The notes: generated from the sequence alone by a model not told the origin. Positions 8,687 to 17,452 are shown, counted from the stretch's first letter. The stretch is 42,110 bases of DNA from Spirochaetia bacterium (GCA_025997715.1 BNUY01000006.1:1-42110), one strand, 5' to 3'. Program-made: numbers and translations.

Positions 8687-9079
8687 TTATTGAAACAGTT
8701 GCGGCGCTTCTTTTTGGAGGAATACTTTGATTGCTTGAACGTTTTTCAAAACAAGGCTGGTATCAGCTTCGGTAATACTCATTCCGCTGTCATACCGGGG
8801 CTGGACACCGTATAAGGTTACGGAATCACACATTCCCCCAATGGCAGAAAACGATACATTATATTTTTCGCAAAGCTTCCCAAGTTCAATTAAATCATGA
8901 GTATACGGCGGATCTATGTCCTGAAGAGCAAGAAATCCCTTTAAATACTTTTCCACAGCCTGCTGACAATGGAAACAAATTATTTCCAAAGGCTTTGGTC
9001 GCATATTAGCCGAAAGAAATGCTGCCGAATCATAGTCCCTGTCGCCAAGCATCATCCAGCCTTTTGGGGTATTAGCCAT
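8687..9079 (-). CDS. HEPN-domain protein (toxin-type partner of MNT)
   Basis: 130 aa, helical, with the HEPN core ICFHCQQAVEKYLKGFLALQ followed by PPYTHDLIELGKLCEKY. HEPN proteins paired with minimal nucleotidyltransferases form toxin-antitoxin modules in which the HEPN protein is often an RNase. The canonical R-x4-6-H catalytic motif is not obvious here, so RNase activity is uncertain. It overlaps the upstream nucleotidyltransferase gene by 8 bp, so the two are coupled. Confidence 0.85.
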   Translation of the reverse strand: MANTPKGWMMLGDRDYDSAAFLSANMRPKPLEIICFHCQQAVEKYLKGFLALQDIDPPYTHDLIELGKLCEKYNVSFSAIGGMCDSVTLYGVQPRYDSGMSITEADTSLVLKNVQAIKVFLQKEAPQLFQ

Positions 9080-9383
9080 ATAGTACTACACCTTTCTTTG
9101 ATATTACCCGTTCAATACCGGGCATGAGCCGTTCCTTCTGATATTTGCTCTGCTTACTGACGATAAGATCCAAAGGCATACTTTTCTTATCCCTGATAGC
9201 CGTAAGGATTTTCAGTCCCGCGTCAATATCCCGCATCTCTACGTCATCTTTCAGGACTACATACAAATCCAGGTCTGAATCCTTATGGGGCGTTCCATAG
9301 GCATAGGAGCCGAACAGGAAAATCTGGTCAACGGGTACGGTCTGAACGATTATATCCCTGAGCATATCCAATTCCGCCTCCAT
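9072..9383 (-). CDS. Minimal nucleotidyltransferase (MNT), HEPN partner
   Basis: 103 aa. The polymerase-beta nucleotidyltransferase signature GSYAYGTPHKDSDLDL is at residues 25-40, with metal-binding D37 and D39; a third acidic residue, D72, lies in MPLDLIV. In studied MNT/HEPN pairs the nucleotidyltransferase is the antitoxin and AMPylates the HEPN toxin. All three acidic residues are kept, so activity is plausible. It is first of the two-gene unit and overlaps the HEPN gene by 8 bp. Confidence 0.88.
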   Translation of the reverse strand: MEAELDMLRDIIVQTVPVDQIFLFGSYAYGTPHKDSDLDLYVVLKDDVEMRDIDAGLKILTAIRDKKSMPLDLIVSKQSKYQKERLMPGIERVISKKGVVLYG

Positions 9384-9432
9384 AAAAGCCTCCGGGGTTA
9401 AGTATACTCCATCGCGGTTTAATTGTGTATAG

Positions 9433-10386
9433 CTACATTTTGAAGTCGCTGCCCAGGTAGATGTCCCGGACCATCTCGTTTGCCAGGATGGAATCCCGGC
9501 CGCCCCGGGCTACGATGGTACCGTTGGCGATGATGAAGGCGGTGGTGGTGATTTCCAGGGTGTCCCGAACGTTGTGGTCCGTGATGAGGATGCCGATGCC
9601 CTTTTCCGCCAGCTTGCGGATTATCTGCTTGATTTCATAGACCGCGATGGGGTCGATCCCCGCAAAGGGTTCGTCCAGGAGCAGGAACTTCGGCTCCGTG
9701 GCAAGGGCCCGGGCAATCTCGGTTCTTCGCCGCTCTCCGCCGGAAAGGGTATAGCCGAACTGGCTGCGGATACGGCCTATGCCGAACTCGTCCAAGAGGC
9801 TCTCCAGCCGTTCCTTTTTCTCCGCCTTGCCGATATCCCGGCGGCTTTCCAGGATGGCCCAGATGTTCTGCTCCACCGTGAGCTTGCGGAATATTGACGC
9901 CTCCTGGGGGAGGTAGGCGACGCCCAGCCGGGCGCGGCGGTACATGGGGTTTCGGGTAATGTCAATCTCATCCAGCATGACCTTGCCGATGGAAGGACGG
10001 TAGAAGCCGACTATCATATAAAAAATGGTGGTCTTTCCCGCTCCATTCGGTCCCAGGAGCCCGGTCACCTCTCCGTTATCCATGGAAAAGCCCACCCCCT
10101 TGACTACTTCCTTGCGGCCGAACCGTTTATGCAGATTCCTAACCCCCAGGTGAAACTCCTTTGGAGATCGGTTTCTGGTTACATAGGCACGGGGTTCTTC
10201 CGCCTCCTCTGCCTTTCTTATCGCTTTTTCCTTTAGAGGCTGTTCTTTGGTAATAGTAATATAGGCAGGGCGTTCCGCCGGTCTGGCAGCGGCGGCGATT
10301 TCAGCTTCAAGTGCAGTTAGGGCGGTACGTTCCTTTTCGGCACGGACCTGCATCATTTTTTGTAATATCCCACCCTGGCGGTCCAT
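9433..10386 (-). CDS. lptB: LptB-type ABC transporter ATPase with N-terminal extension
   Basis: ATPase of the Lpt envelope-lipid export machine, working at the inner membrane with LptF/G (not in the window). The ABC core from about residue 80 has Walker A GPNGAGKTT near 110, signature LSGGERRR near 213, Walker B FLLLDEPFAG and switch histidine ITDHN. LptB-specific features include GIDPIAVYEIKQII. Residues 1-78 are an Ala/Glu/Arg-rich extension not found in standard LptB (about 240 aa), possibly coiled or disordered. It follows lptA by 4 bp. The start is uncertain: no strong ribosome-binding site, and an internal start would remove part of the extension. Confidence 0.92.
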   Translation of the reverse strand: MDRQGGILQKMMQVRAEKERTALTALEAEIAAAARPAERPAYITITKEQPLKEKAIRKAEEAEEPRAYVTRNRSPKEFHLGVRNLHKRFGRKEVVKGVGFSMDNGEVTGLLGPNGAGKTTIFYMIVGFYRPSIGKVMLDEIDITRNPMYRRARLGVAYLPQEASIFRKLTVEQNIWAILESRRDIGKAEKKERLESLLDEFGIGRIRSQFGYTLSGGERRRTEIARALATEPKFLLLDEPFAGIDPIAVYEIKQIIRKLAEKGIGILITDHNVRDTLEITTTAFIIANGTIVARGGRDSILANEMVRDIYLGSDFKM

Positions 10387-10390
10387 AACG

Positions 10391-11038
10391 CTATTCTTCG
10401 CCCTTTTCCGTTTCCTTTTCCTTTTGCTTGATCGAGCCGGAAACGGCGCCTTCCATGGTTACATCGTCGGTATCCAGGTCCACCCGGATCCGGTCGGCCC
10501 GGAATTCGTCGCTTTTCTTAAAGACCACCGGGAAACCCGTAAGGTCAAGCAGCTTTGCCTGCCGCCGGTACACCGCGTATTCGGAGCGGCACACCATATC
10601 GTCCTTAAAGAGCCGTACCGAGATTTGGAATACCGTGATCTCGTTTTGATCATCATACTCAATGAAGCGGCCCTTGGCAACGATTTCGTTTTCCTTGTCC
10701 TCCAGGGTGGAGTTGCCCTCCAGCCGGGCTATCTTGAGTTTCCGGTCATAGCGCAGGCGGTCGGTTTGGAAGAGGATGTTCTTGTCCTCCTCCATGCCCC
10801 AGACATTGCCTGCACAGTCGATGAACTGATTGTCATCCCCCTGGAGCTCTATCCGGTCGGCCCGAAGGATAAGGCTGTCGGAGTGGACTTCGGCGTTTCC
10901 CGTGAGCATGGTAATTTCTTTCCCCGCCGCCCGGCCCCCGGACATACGGTCGGCTTTGAAGGTAAAGGTATCGGCCTCTATGGCAGGGAGGAGGATTGTT
11001 GCCGCACAGAGAGCCAGGGCAGCCGTTTTTATACTCAT
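10391..11038 (-). CDS. lptA: LptA/OstA-like periplasmic lipid-transport protein
   Basis: 215 aa with a signal peptide (MSIKTAALALCAATILLPAIEA). The mature part is a repeated beta-jellyroll of OstA type: FKADRMSGGRAAGKEITML, GNAEVHSDSLILRADRIEL, TDRLRYDRKLKIARLEG, DEFRADRIRVDLDTDDVTM. LptA forms the periplasmic bridge between LptC and the outer membrane. The tail is highly charged (KQKEKETEKGEE). The ATG overlaps the lptC stop as ATGA, with a G6 run five bases upstream as ribosome-binding site. Confidence 0.88.
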   Translation of the reverse strand: MSIKTAALALCAATILLPAIEADTFTFKADRMSGGRAAGKEITMLTGNAEVHSDSLILRADRIELQGDDNQFIDCAGNVWGMEEDKNILFQTDRLRYDRKLKIARLEGNSTLEDKENEIVAKGRFIEYDDQNEITVFQISVRLFKDDMVCRSEYAVYRRQAKLLDLTGFPVVFKKSDEFRADRIRVDLDTDDVTMEGAVSGSIKQKEKETEKGEE

Positions 11039-11634
11039 TCAATCCCCCCGGCGGTTTCTTCCTCAGACCTTTGGTCTGCAGCATCATCCGTATCAACAAA
11101 GACGCCTCCCACCTTGCCTGAAAAGTTCCAGGTTCTGCTCCGGACTTCGGCGGTAAAGCCCTGTCCGGAAAAGAGGGTGCCGTCGGAGCGGGTTATATTC
11201 ACCGTATCGGTTTCGTTGCCCGAAAGGACCCGCTGTTTATCCTGCCAGGAAAGCTTGTCTGTTTCTATGGTGATATCCTCGGAATCCACCGCAATACTGA
11301 TGTTCGTTCCCAACTGTATATTCCCCGACTCAAGCTCCACCCGGGCGCTTCCCGCTTTGCCGGTGGCGTTTATCCCCTTCCCGTGGTCGTAGAACTGCTC
11401 AAAGGAGAAGTCACGCAGTTCCATGGTCTGCCGGGTTTCGTAGCGCTCCGCCAGTTGGGCCTGAAACCGTACCACCGGATCTCCGTCCCGTACCCGGACG
11501 TACTCCACGTTCCCCATGATAATATCCGGCGAATCATCAAGGGTGGAAATGTCATCTCCGTAATCGAAAGTACAGGAGGTGGCGCAAATGCTGAGGGTGA
11601 GAATAATGAAGAGTGTAGTGGGGAAAGAGGGCAT
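11035..11634 (-). CDS. lptC: LptC-like lipoprotein
   Basis: 199 aa from the ATG at 11634. A lipoprotein signal leads to the lipobox ATSC with Cys21, followed by FDYGDDIS. The rest is an LptC/LptA-type jellyroll (DIIMGNVEYVRVRDGDP, RYETRQTMELRDFSFEQF, SIAVDSEDITIETDKLSW, FSGQGFTAEVRSRTWNFSG). LptC normally has an inner-membrane anchor helix; here a lipid anchor seems to replace it. Frame upstream of 11634 only reads repeat sequence, so I reject longer starts. The start codon itself lies in one arm of a long inverted repeat, and no good ribosome-binding site is visible. Confidence 0.83.
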   Translation of the reverse strand: MPSFPTTLFIILTLSICATSCTFDYGDDISTLDDSPDIIMGNVEYVRVRDGDPVVRFQAQLAERYETRQTMELRDFSFEQFYDHGKGINATGKAGSARVELESGNIQLGTNISIAVDSEDITIETDKLSWQDKQRVLSGNETDTVNITRSDGTLFSGQGFTAEVRSRTWNFSGKVGGVFVDTDDAADQRSEEETAGGIE

Positions 11635-11762
11635 GGGCGGGGCGTCCCCGTCTGCGGGCGGATGGAGGAACCTGCTCCGGGAGCCCGGCCCCAGGGGGCC
11701 TTTTGGTCTCCCTGCGCAGAGACGTCCATATGCCCGCAGCCGTGGCCGCCCCGCCCATGCCC
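11630..11762. repeat. 39-bp imperfect inverted repeat covering the lptC start codon
   Basis: The arm at 11630-11668 starts GGGCATGGGCGGGGCG. Its partner at 11724-11762 carries the same 16 bases in reverse complement, and 33 of 39 positions match over the full arms. The 55-bp GC-rich spacer contains a further small stem (GGCCCCAGGGGGCC). The lptC ATG (11632-11634) lies inside the first arm, so in the lptC transcript this could hide the start. Confidence 0.8.
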
Positions 11763-12013
11763 GGTTTTCTCCCAGATTACGCATTAGTATACTCCGTGTT
11801 TGCTAGGTATCGCATACATTATTTGTGCTCCATATGCGCACAGCCGTGGCCGCCCCGCCCATGCCCGGGTTTCTCCCTGATTATGCATTAGTACACTCCG
11901 TATTTGCTAGGTATCGCATACATTATTTGTGGCCGCCCCATCCCTGTCCGGTTTTCTCCCTGATTATGCATTAGTATACTCCGTGTTTGCTAGGTATCGT
12001 ATACATTATTTGT
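11726..12013. repeat. Three tandem ~104-bp units derived from the pyrG tail
   Basis: Units start at CCATATGC (11726) and again at 11830, a period of 104 bp. The third unit begins at GGCCGCCCC (11931) and lacks about 21 bp. All share TTAGTATACTCCG, GCTAGGTATCG and CATACATTATTTGTG. The last unit runs into the pyrG stop, and each unit carries the last codons of pyrG (CACAAATAA on minus). This array and the inverted repeat overlapping it fill the 371 bp between pyrG and lptC. Any lptC promoter must lie here; TATACT on minus recurs as a candidate -10. Confidence 0.9.
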
Positions 12014-13652
12014 GCTCTTTTACCTTTTTTACTGCGGCGATAAAGTCCCGGAAGAGGGGGGCTGCGGCGGTGGGCTTGGACTTGAACTCCGGGTGGAATT
12101 GGACGCCTACGCCCCAGGGGTGGTCGGGCCATTCTACCGCTTCTACCAGGCTCTTGTCGGCGGTAAAGCCCGTGAGCCGGAGACCGGAGCCCGCCATTTC
12201 ATCCCGGAAGGTGTTGGCGAACTCGTAGCGGTGGCGGTGGCGTTCGGACACTGTTTTTTCCTTGTAGGCCTCGAAGAACCGGGAGTCCGGTTCCGCCACG
12301 GAATCCCACTTTCCCAGCCGCATGGTGCCGCCGTAGTTCTTTACGTCCACCTGGTCCTCCAGGAGGCTCACCACCGGGTGTTTGGTGTCCTGGTTAAACT
12401 CCGTGGAATCCGCGTCCTCCCAGCCCAGGATATTCCGCGCCCAGTCTATCACCATGATCTGCATCCCCAGGCATATGCCGAAGTAAGGGATCTTGTGGGT
12501 TCGGGCCCAGGCGGCGGCCTTTACCATGCCGTTGATCCCCCGTTGGCCAAAACCGCCGGGTACCAGGATGCCGTCAACGCCGTCCTCCTTGGACGCACCC
12601 TCCACCGCGTTTGCGCCCAGGACCGTATCCGCATCCTCGGCGTCTTCCAGCCGGGAGGAGTCTATTTTTACCAGTTCCACCGCCACCCGGCTTTCCAGGC
12701 CCGCGTGGAACAGGGCTTCAAACACCGACTTGTAGGAGTCGTGGAGGTCCATGTACTTGCCCACAATACCGATACGGACCGTGCCGCTTCGGGCCTGGAA
12801 ACGCTCCATCATGGAGTACCAGGGCTTGAGGTTCGCGTGGCGGCTCTCCACCCCCAGCCGCTTGAGTACCACCTGATCCAGCTTCTGGTTGAAGAAAATC
12901 AGGGGCACCTCGTAAATGGTGGTGTCCACATTGTAGGACGTAAAGACCGCCTCGTTTGCCACGTTGGTAAACAGGGCGATCTTCCGGCGGGTGGCCTCGT
13001 CCAGCGGCACCGGAGCCCGGCAGATCAGCACATCAGGCTGAATCCCCTGCTCCTGCATCGACTTAACCGAGTGCTGGGTGGGCTTGGTCTTCAGTTCCCC
13101 CTCCCCAACCTCGGGGATCAGGGTAAGGTGTACCGAAAGTGCGTTGGCCCGGCCCATCTCATGGATAAGCTGCCGGGCGGCCTCCAGAAAGGGGATGGAC
13201 TCAATGTCCCCCACGGTGCCGCCAATCTCTACTATTACTACATCAGTATCGGCATCTGCCTTGGAAACCGCGAGTATTCGGCTCTTAATTTCGTCGGTAA
13301 TGTGGGGAATGACCTGGACGCAGCGGCCCAGATAGCGGCCCTCCCGTTCCTTGCGGATAACCGACTCGTAGACCTGGCCGGTGGTGATGGAATTGGCCCG
13401 GGTGAGGGGGCCTGAAGTAAAGCGGGCGTAGTTTCCCAGGTCCAGGTCCGTCTCGCCGCCGTCGTCGGTGACGTAGACCTCCCCGTGCTGGTAGGGGCTC
13501 ATGGTCCCGGCATCCACATTGATATAGGGATCGCACTTGATCATCCGGACATTAAGCCCCCGTCCTTCAAGCAAGGCCCCCAGGGAAGAGGCCGCAACCC
13601 CTTTCCCCAGGCTTGAACACACGCCGCCTGAGACAAAAATATACTTATTCAT
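12006..13652 (-). CDS. pyrG: CTP synthase
   Basis: Makes CTP from UTP, ATP and glutamine. The N-terminal amidoligase domain (about residues 1-270) starts KYIFVSGGVCSSLGKGVAAS and includes CDPYINVDAGTMSPYQHGEV. The C-terminal class I glutaminase has PYFGICLGMQ with the nucleophile Cys near 393 and GVQFHPEFKSKP. The 548-aa length matches E. coli PyrG. I choose the ATG at 13652 over the TTG three codons upstream; neither has a clear ribosome-binding site. The tandem array downstream reuses its last codons. The upstream neighbour is a divergent toxin-antitoxin pair. Confidence 0.97.
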   Translation of the reverse strand: MNKYIFVSGGVCSSLGKGVAASSLGALLEGRGLNVRMIKCDPYINVDAGTMSPYQHGEVYVTDDGGETDLDLGNYARFTSGPLTRANSITTGQVYESVIRKEREGRYLGRCVQVIPHITDEIKSRILAVSKADADTDVVIVEIGGTVGDIESIPFLEAARQLIHEMGRANALSVHLTLIPEVGEGELKTKPTQHSVKSMQEQGIQPDVLICRAPVPLDEATRRKIALFTNVANEAVFTSYNVDTTIYEVPLIFFNQKLDQVVLKRLGVESRHANLKPWYSMMERFQARSGTVRIGIVGKYMDLHDSYKSVFEALFHAGLESRVAVELVKIDSSRLEDAEDADTVLGANAVEGASKEDGVDGILVPGGFGQRGINGMVKAAAWARTHKIPYFGICLGMQIMVIDWARNILGWEDADSTEFNQDTKHPVVSLLEDQVDVKNYGGTMRLGKWDSVAEPDSRFFEAYKEKTVSERHRHRYEFANTFRDEMAGSGLRLTGFTADKSLVEAVEWPDHPWGVGVQFHPEFKSKPTAAAPLFRDFIAAVKKVKEHK

Positions 13653-13760
13653 GTGAACCAATTATTACAGAGCAGGCGCTGTTAGTCAACGGAGCAGCAG
13701 TATTTGCAGAATCTCTCTATCGCTGTTCCCAAACTATACTTCGGGCGCCTCATTGTTCTG

Positions 13761-13789
13761 TTGACAAAGTACGTACAATGGGATATAAT
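13761..13789 (+). promoter_or_regulatory. Consensus sigma-70 promoter for the DinJ/zeta pair
   Basis: TTGACA at 13761-13766, a 17-bp spacer and TATAAT at 13784-13789: a perfect match to the consensus. It lies 25 bp upstream of the antitoxin start. The spacer contains the palindrome GTACGTAC, a possible site for antitoxin autorepression (inference). Confidence 0.85.
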
Positions 13790-13813
13790 AGCAAAGGAAA
13801 TAGAGGAAAAACG

Positions 13814-14173
13814 ATGCAAATAAAAGGCGTTAAAACACAAAATTCCCGAATAAACATCCGGGTTGATGACGAATTAAAACGTAAAGCGGAGGATGTTTTT
13901 GAAAAAATTGGTCTAAATATATCTGACGGTATCAATATTTATCTGCGTCGAGTTGTTGCAGATAAAGGCATACCGTTTCCCCTGACAATTTCAAGGGCAC
14001 AGGAGATCGGTGAAGAAGCAGCTGAGATGGAGGCTGCTTTTGGAAAAGCAGTTCGGTCGGCGATAGCGCACAAACACGCAGCCGGCTTGCCTGTGGCACG
14101 GTTCGATGCGGATACCGAACGTCCATATTTAGAATACCCGGACGGGCGTAAAGATTACGAACTTGGAAAGTAG
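13814..14173 (+). CDS. RelB/DinJ-like antitoxin
   Basis: 119 aa. The N-terminal ribbon-helix-helix segment RINIRVDDELKRKAEDVFEK is followed by IGLNISDGINIYLRRVV and GIPFPL, the classic RelB/DinJ pattern. The C-terminal half is probably the toxin-binding part. The ATG at 13814 has AGAGGA about seven bases upstream. It overlaps the zeta-like gene by 11 bp and is led by a consensus promoter. DinJ-like antitoxins normally pair with RelE/YafQ-type RNases, so the partner here is unexpected. Confidence 0.85.
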   Translation: MQIKGVKTQNSRINIRVDDELKRKAEDVFEKIGLNISDGINIYLRRVVADKGIPFPLTISRAQEIGEEAAEMEAAFGKAVRSAIAHKHAAGLPVARFDADTERPYLEYPDGRKDYELGK

Positions 14174-14720
14174 CCCGCGTCTCCTTGTGTTTGCCGGTCC
14201 GAACGGTTCCGGCAAAAGTACGGTAACAAAGGGCATAAAAATCATCGGCGTCTATATCAATGCAGATGATATTAAAGCCCAAAGCAGATGTTCGGATATA
14301 GATGCGGCAAGGGAAGCAGAGCGATTGAGGGAGTTTTGCCTTGAATCGGGATCAGACTTCACCTTTGAAACAGTCTTGTCTACGAATCGAAATCTTGAAT
14401 TATTGCGCCGGGCAAAGCTGGCTGGATACACTATCGAATGTATTTTTGTTTTAACCGCAAGCGTAGAGATTAACATATTACGGGTAAAAAGTCGTGTCTT
14501 AGAGGGTGGTCATGATGTTCCCGTTGAAAAAATAAGGTCAAGATATGAGAAGTCCCTCGCAAAATTGCCGGAGTTACTATCGCTCTGCGAAACATGTACG
14601 GTATTTGATAACTCTTTCGATACCCCCGTAGTTATCTACCGTAAAGATAAAAAGAGAGAAGTAATAAGCGAGGTTCCACTTTGGCCAAAGAAGAGGATTA
14701 CCAATCTGGTTTGTGGCTAG
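14163..14720 (+). CDS. Zeta-toxin-like P-loop kinase
   Basis: 185 aa. Walker A GPNGSGKST is at residues 13-21, followed by YINADDIK and SDFTFETVLST, the order seen in zeta toxins and their UDP-N-acetylglucosamine kinase relatives. A later ILRVKSRVLEGGHDVP supplies conserved arginines and GGH. Zeta toxins phosphorylate cell-wall precursor sugars and poison growth. The TTG at 14163 overlaps the antitoxin end; a GTG at 14187 is an alternative start. The typical partner is epsilon antitoxin, which is absent. Confidence 0.85.
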   Translation: MESSPRLLVFAGPNGSGKSTVTKGIKIIGVYINADDIKAQSRCSDIDAAREAERLREFCLESGSDFTFETVLSTNRNLELLRRAKLAGYTIECIFVLTASVEINILRVKSRVLEGGHDVPVEKIRSRYEKSLAKLPELLSLCETCTVFDNSFDTPVVIYRKDKKREVISEVPLWPKKRITNLVCG

Positions 14721-14798
14721 GAGTCCAGTTCCCCGGTAGACCGGCGCCGTATTATGGGGTTAAAATTGCAGAATACCCCGCCGGCACAGGAGGATTTG

Positions 14799-17199
14799 AT
14801 GCAGTCACCCCAAAAGCAACTGGCCGTAGTAGTACTGTTACTGCTACCCCTGGTTTTTGTTGCCGCCCGTGATGTGGAGGTGCGTGTCCGGGATGCGGAT
14901 GTGGGGCTGCCCCTTGAGGGGGCACTTGTCCGTTCATGGGACGGCGCGGAGTATGCCGCAGACGGTACCGGCGTGGTCCGTATCACGGTTCCCGATGACC
15001 GGCAGGTACGTGTCTCCGTGGCCTATCCGGGGTATGAAACCCTGCGCATGGCGATACCCCTTGCCGGGGATGCTTTTGCTGCGGACCTGCGCCTGCGTTT
15101 GGTGCTGGAAAATACGGAACTGGTTGTTGAAGCGGCGGGGAAGGGGGGCGTCACCGGGAATACCGGCAGGGATACGGGCCGCGCGGTGGCAATCGGCGGG
15201 GAGGATCTGGCACGTACCGCCGAGACGGGCCTGATTGAGGATGTGATAAGCGCCGTCAAGCTGCTCCCCGGGGTGGGGTATACGGGCTTCTTTGACGCCA
15301 TGCCCTCGGTCCGGGGCGGGGAACCCGGGGATGTTATGGCGGTCCTGGAGGGCTTCTATATCGAAAACCCCTACCATTGGGACGGCGGCTTTTCCATCTT
15401 TGACCCCCGGATGATAGAGAGCGCCCGGTTGAGTCACGGGGTGTTTTCCGCCCGGTACGGACACACCCTGTCGGGGCTGCTGGAACTATCATCAAAGCGT
15501 CCCGCATCCGACGGTATTGAAGCGGAGTTCGGCCTTTCGACCAACGCCGCGGATTTCAATCTGTCTCTGCCGCTGAATGGCCGGGGGGGCGTCATGCTCA
15601 TGGGGAAGGTGACCTGGTGGCAGCCCTTTATCGAGCTGGCCCATCTGTTTATGCCTATCTCCCGGAATGTACAGCAGGCCCCCTGGATAGCGAGCGGCGC
15701 GGTTTCCGCCAATTACCGCTTTAGTCCCGCCCTTGAATGGACGCTGAACGGCTACTTTGGCGGCGACGGTATCGGCTTCGCCTATGAAAACGAGGTAGAC
15801 GAACCGCAGGTAAAGGGCACCACTTCCATGAGCCATTTCTTTGATAATAAGATCGGCTTTTTCAATACCGGCATCATCCTGAACCTCCATTCCACCATGG
15901 CGTTGCGGGCCAGCCTGGGGGCGGGGTTGAACGAGACAAACGTCCATATCAAAATGAAGGACACGCTTTCGGTACGCGGTAGACCGCTTGAGGAAGAAGC
16001 ATACCACCACCGTACCGACCGGACCATCCACGCCCAGGGGCGCGTTGATTTTGACTGGGACCTGGGCAGGGTTTTGCCGGGTTTCCTCTTTGCCGTCGGG
16101 GCTCATGAACGCTATTCCCGGTGGTCCTTTGACCGGGAAGATTCCGACCCCGCCGCCGCCCGCGCTTCCGCTACCGCCGCGAATTCCTCCATGGAGGTAC
16201 ACAACAACGGGTTCTTCACCTCCGCCTATTCGTTGATAGAATACCTGACCCGGAACGGAAGGTTCGGCGCCGAACTGGGGCTGCGCTTCGATCACCTGGC
16301 CCTGGTGGGGGGAGGATGGCTTTGTTCCATCCACCGCGCCGGTTTTCAGCCCCCGGCTTACCCTGGATGGCGTCCTGGTGAAGGACCGGGGTGTGCTGGA
16401 ATCCCTGGATGTAACCCTGGGGACCGGCCTGTTTGCCGCCGCGGATGAGGCCATACATTATTTGGAGAAGCAACAGGTTCCGGCGGGCTTTACCCTGAAA
16501 CCCGCCCAATCCTGGACCAGCCTGGCGGGGGTAGCGGCGGATTTATCCGGCGGCTTCAGGGCGAGCGTTGAGGGGTACTTCAAACTACTGTTTGACCGCG
16601 CCTATACCAATGAAGCGGAAACAGCCCGGTACTTTGACGGGGAAGGGCGCATTTGGGGGTTTGATGTGCTGCTGCAAAAGACGGAAAGCCGCTATTGGGA
16701 CGGCTGGGTTTCGTATTCCTTCAACAATGCGCAGTACCGCGATCCGGCGCTGGCAGGGCACTCCGGTTGGTACTACCCCAATTTCCACCGCTTCCACACC
16801 CTGAACCTGGCGCTTAACCTCAAGCCTCTGCCGGTTTTCCACATTGCCGTGCATCTGGGCTTTGCCAGCGGCAAACTTGCCCGGACAATACAATCCAAAA
16901 AAACCACACCGGTAAACGGAATCCCCCTGTATGTCCCGGTCTATACCGCAGAGCCTGAGCGGACCAGCTTTTCCCTGCCCCTGGACATCAAGTTTTCCTG
17001 GTATCCCTACAAACCCGGCAGCAGGGTCCGCACGGAGGTATACCTGGGGGTGGAAAACATCCTGGGTCCCCTACTGCCTTCGGTGAAGACCGTGGTGATT
17101 AACCCCTACTCAGGGGCCGAGGAAACAGCCGGGGGCATGGCGGTGATGAGGGAGCTTGCCATACCGCTGCCCAGCCTGGGGGTAAAGTGGCGGTTTTAG
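14799..17199 (+). pseudogene. TonB-dependent receptor, frameshifted in a G run
   Basis: Outer-membrane receptor of about 800 codons. Signal peptide (QLAVVVLLLLPLVFVAA), then a CarboxypepD_reg-like domain (VEVRVRDADVGLPLEGALVR), a TonB plug (VISAVKLLPGVGYTGFFDAM, SVRGGEPGDV) and a barrel ending LPSLGVKWRF. The ATG at 14799 has AGGAGG five bases upstream. The frame breaks at about 16309-16314 in a run of six Gs after CTGGT; the first part would stop at 16448. Removing one G restores the frame (GEDGFVPSTAPVFS onward). This could be real decay, phase variation, or a sequencing error. Confidence 0.88.
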
Positions 17200-17397
17200 C
17201 GCAGGGCCAGCGTATTATAAACGCATGTTTAGTATAAAATGTATTCAAGGGAGAAATTTGGCCACAAATTACACGGTTCCTAACAGATTTTCATAGGTAC
17301 AAGACCGTCTAATCCGTGAAAGCGTAGAAAATTTCTCCTCTGGAGGTACTTTTCTACTTAATAAATGTTTATAATACGCTGGCCCTGGGTTTTAGCG
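17192..17397. mobile_element. 186-bp MITE with 10-bp target duplications
   Basis: The element spans 17202-17387. Its ends are a perfect 21-bp terminal inverted repeat (17202-17222 and 17367-17387, starting CAGGGCCAGCG); weaker pairing continues inside (GGGAGAAATTT against GAGGAGAAATTTTC). It is flanked by a direct repeat GGTTTTAGCG at 17192-17201 and 17388-17397, a target duplication that includes the stop codon of the TonB receptor. It has no coding capacity, so it needs a transposase in trans. The duplication length suits an IS4-superfamily enzyme (inference). Confidence 0.92.
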
Positions 17398-17452
17398 GCT
17401 TGCCCGTGGAAAAATCCCCCACTCCATGCTATACTGTGATCTGAGGAGTCCT

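Noticed and set aside
11635..11784. N-terminal extension of lptC by 50 codons
   Set aside because: It only translates the inverted repeat and tandem array; the lipoprotein signal starts at 11634.
12012..13415. 467-codon frame on plus opposite pyrG
   Set aside because: Antisense shadow of a highly conserved gene, caused by GC-rich third positions.
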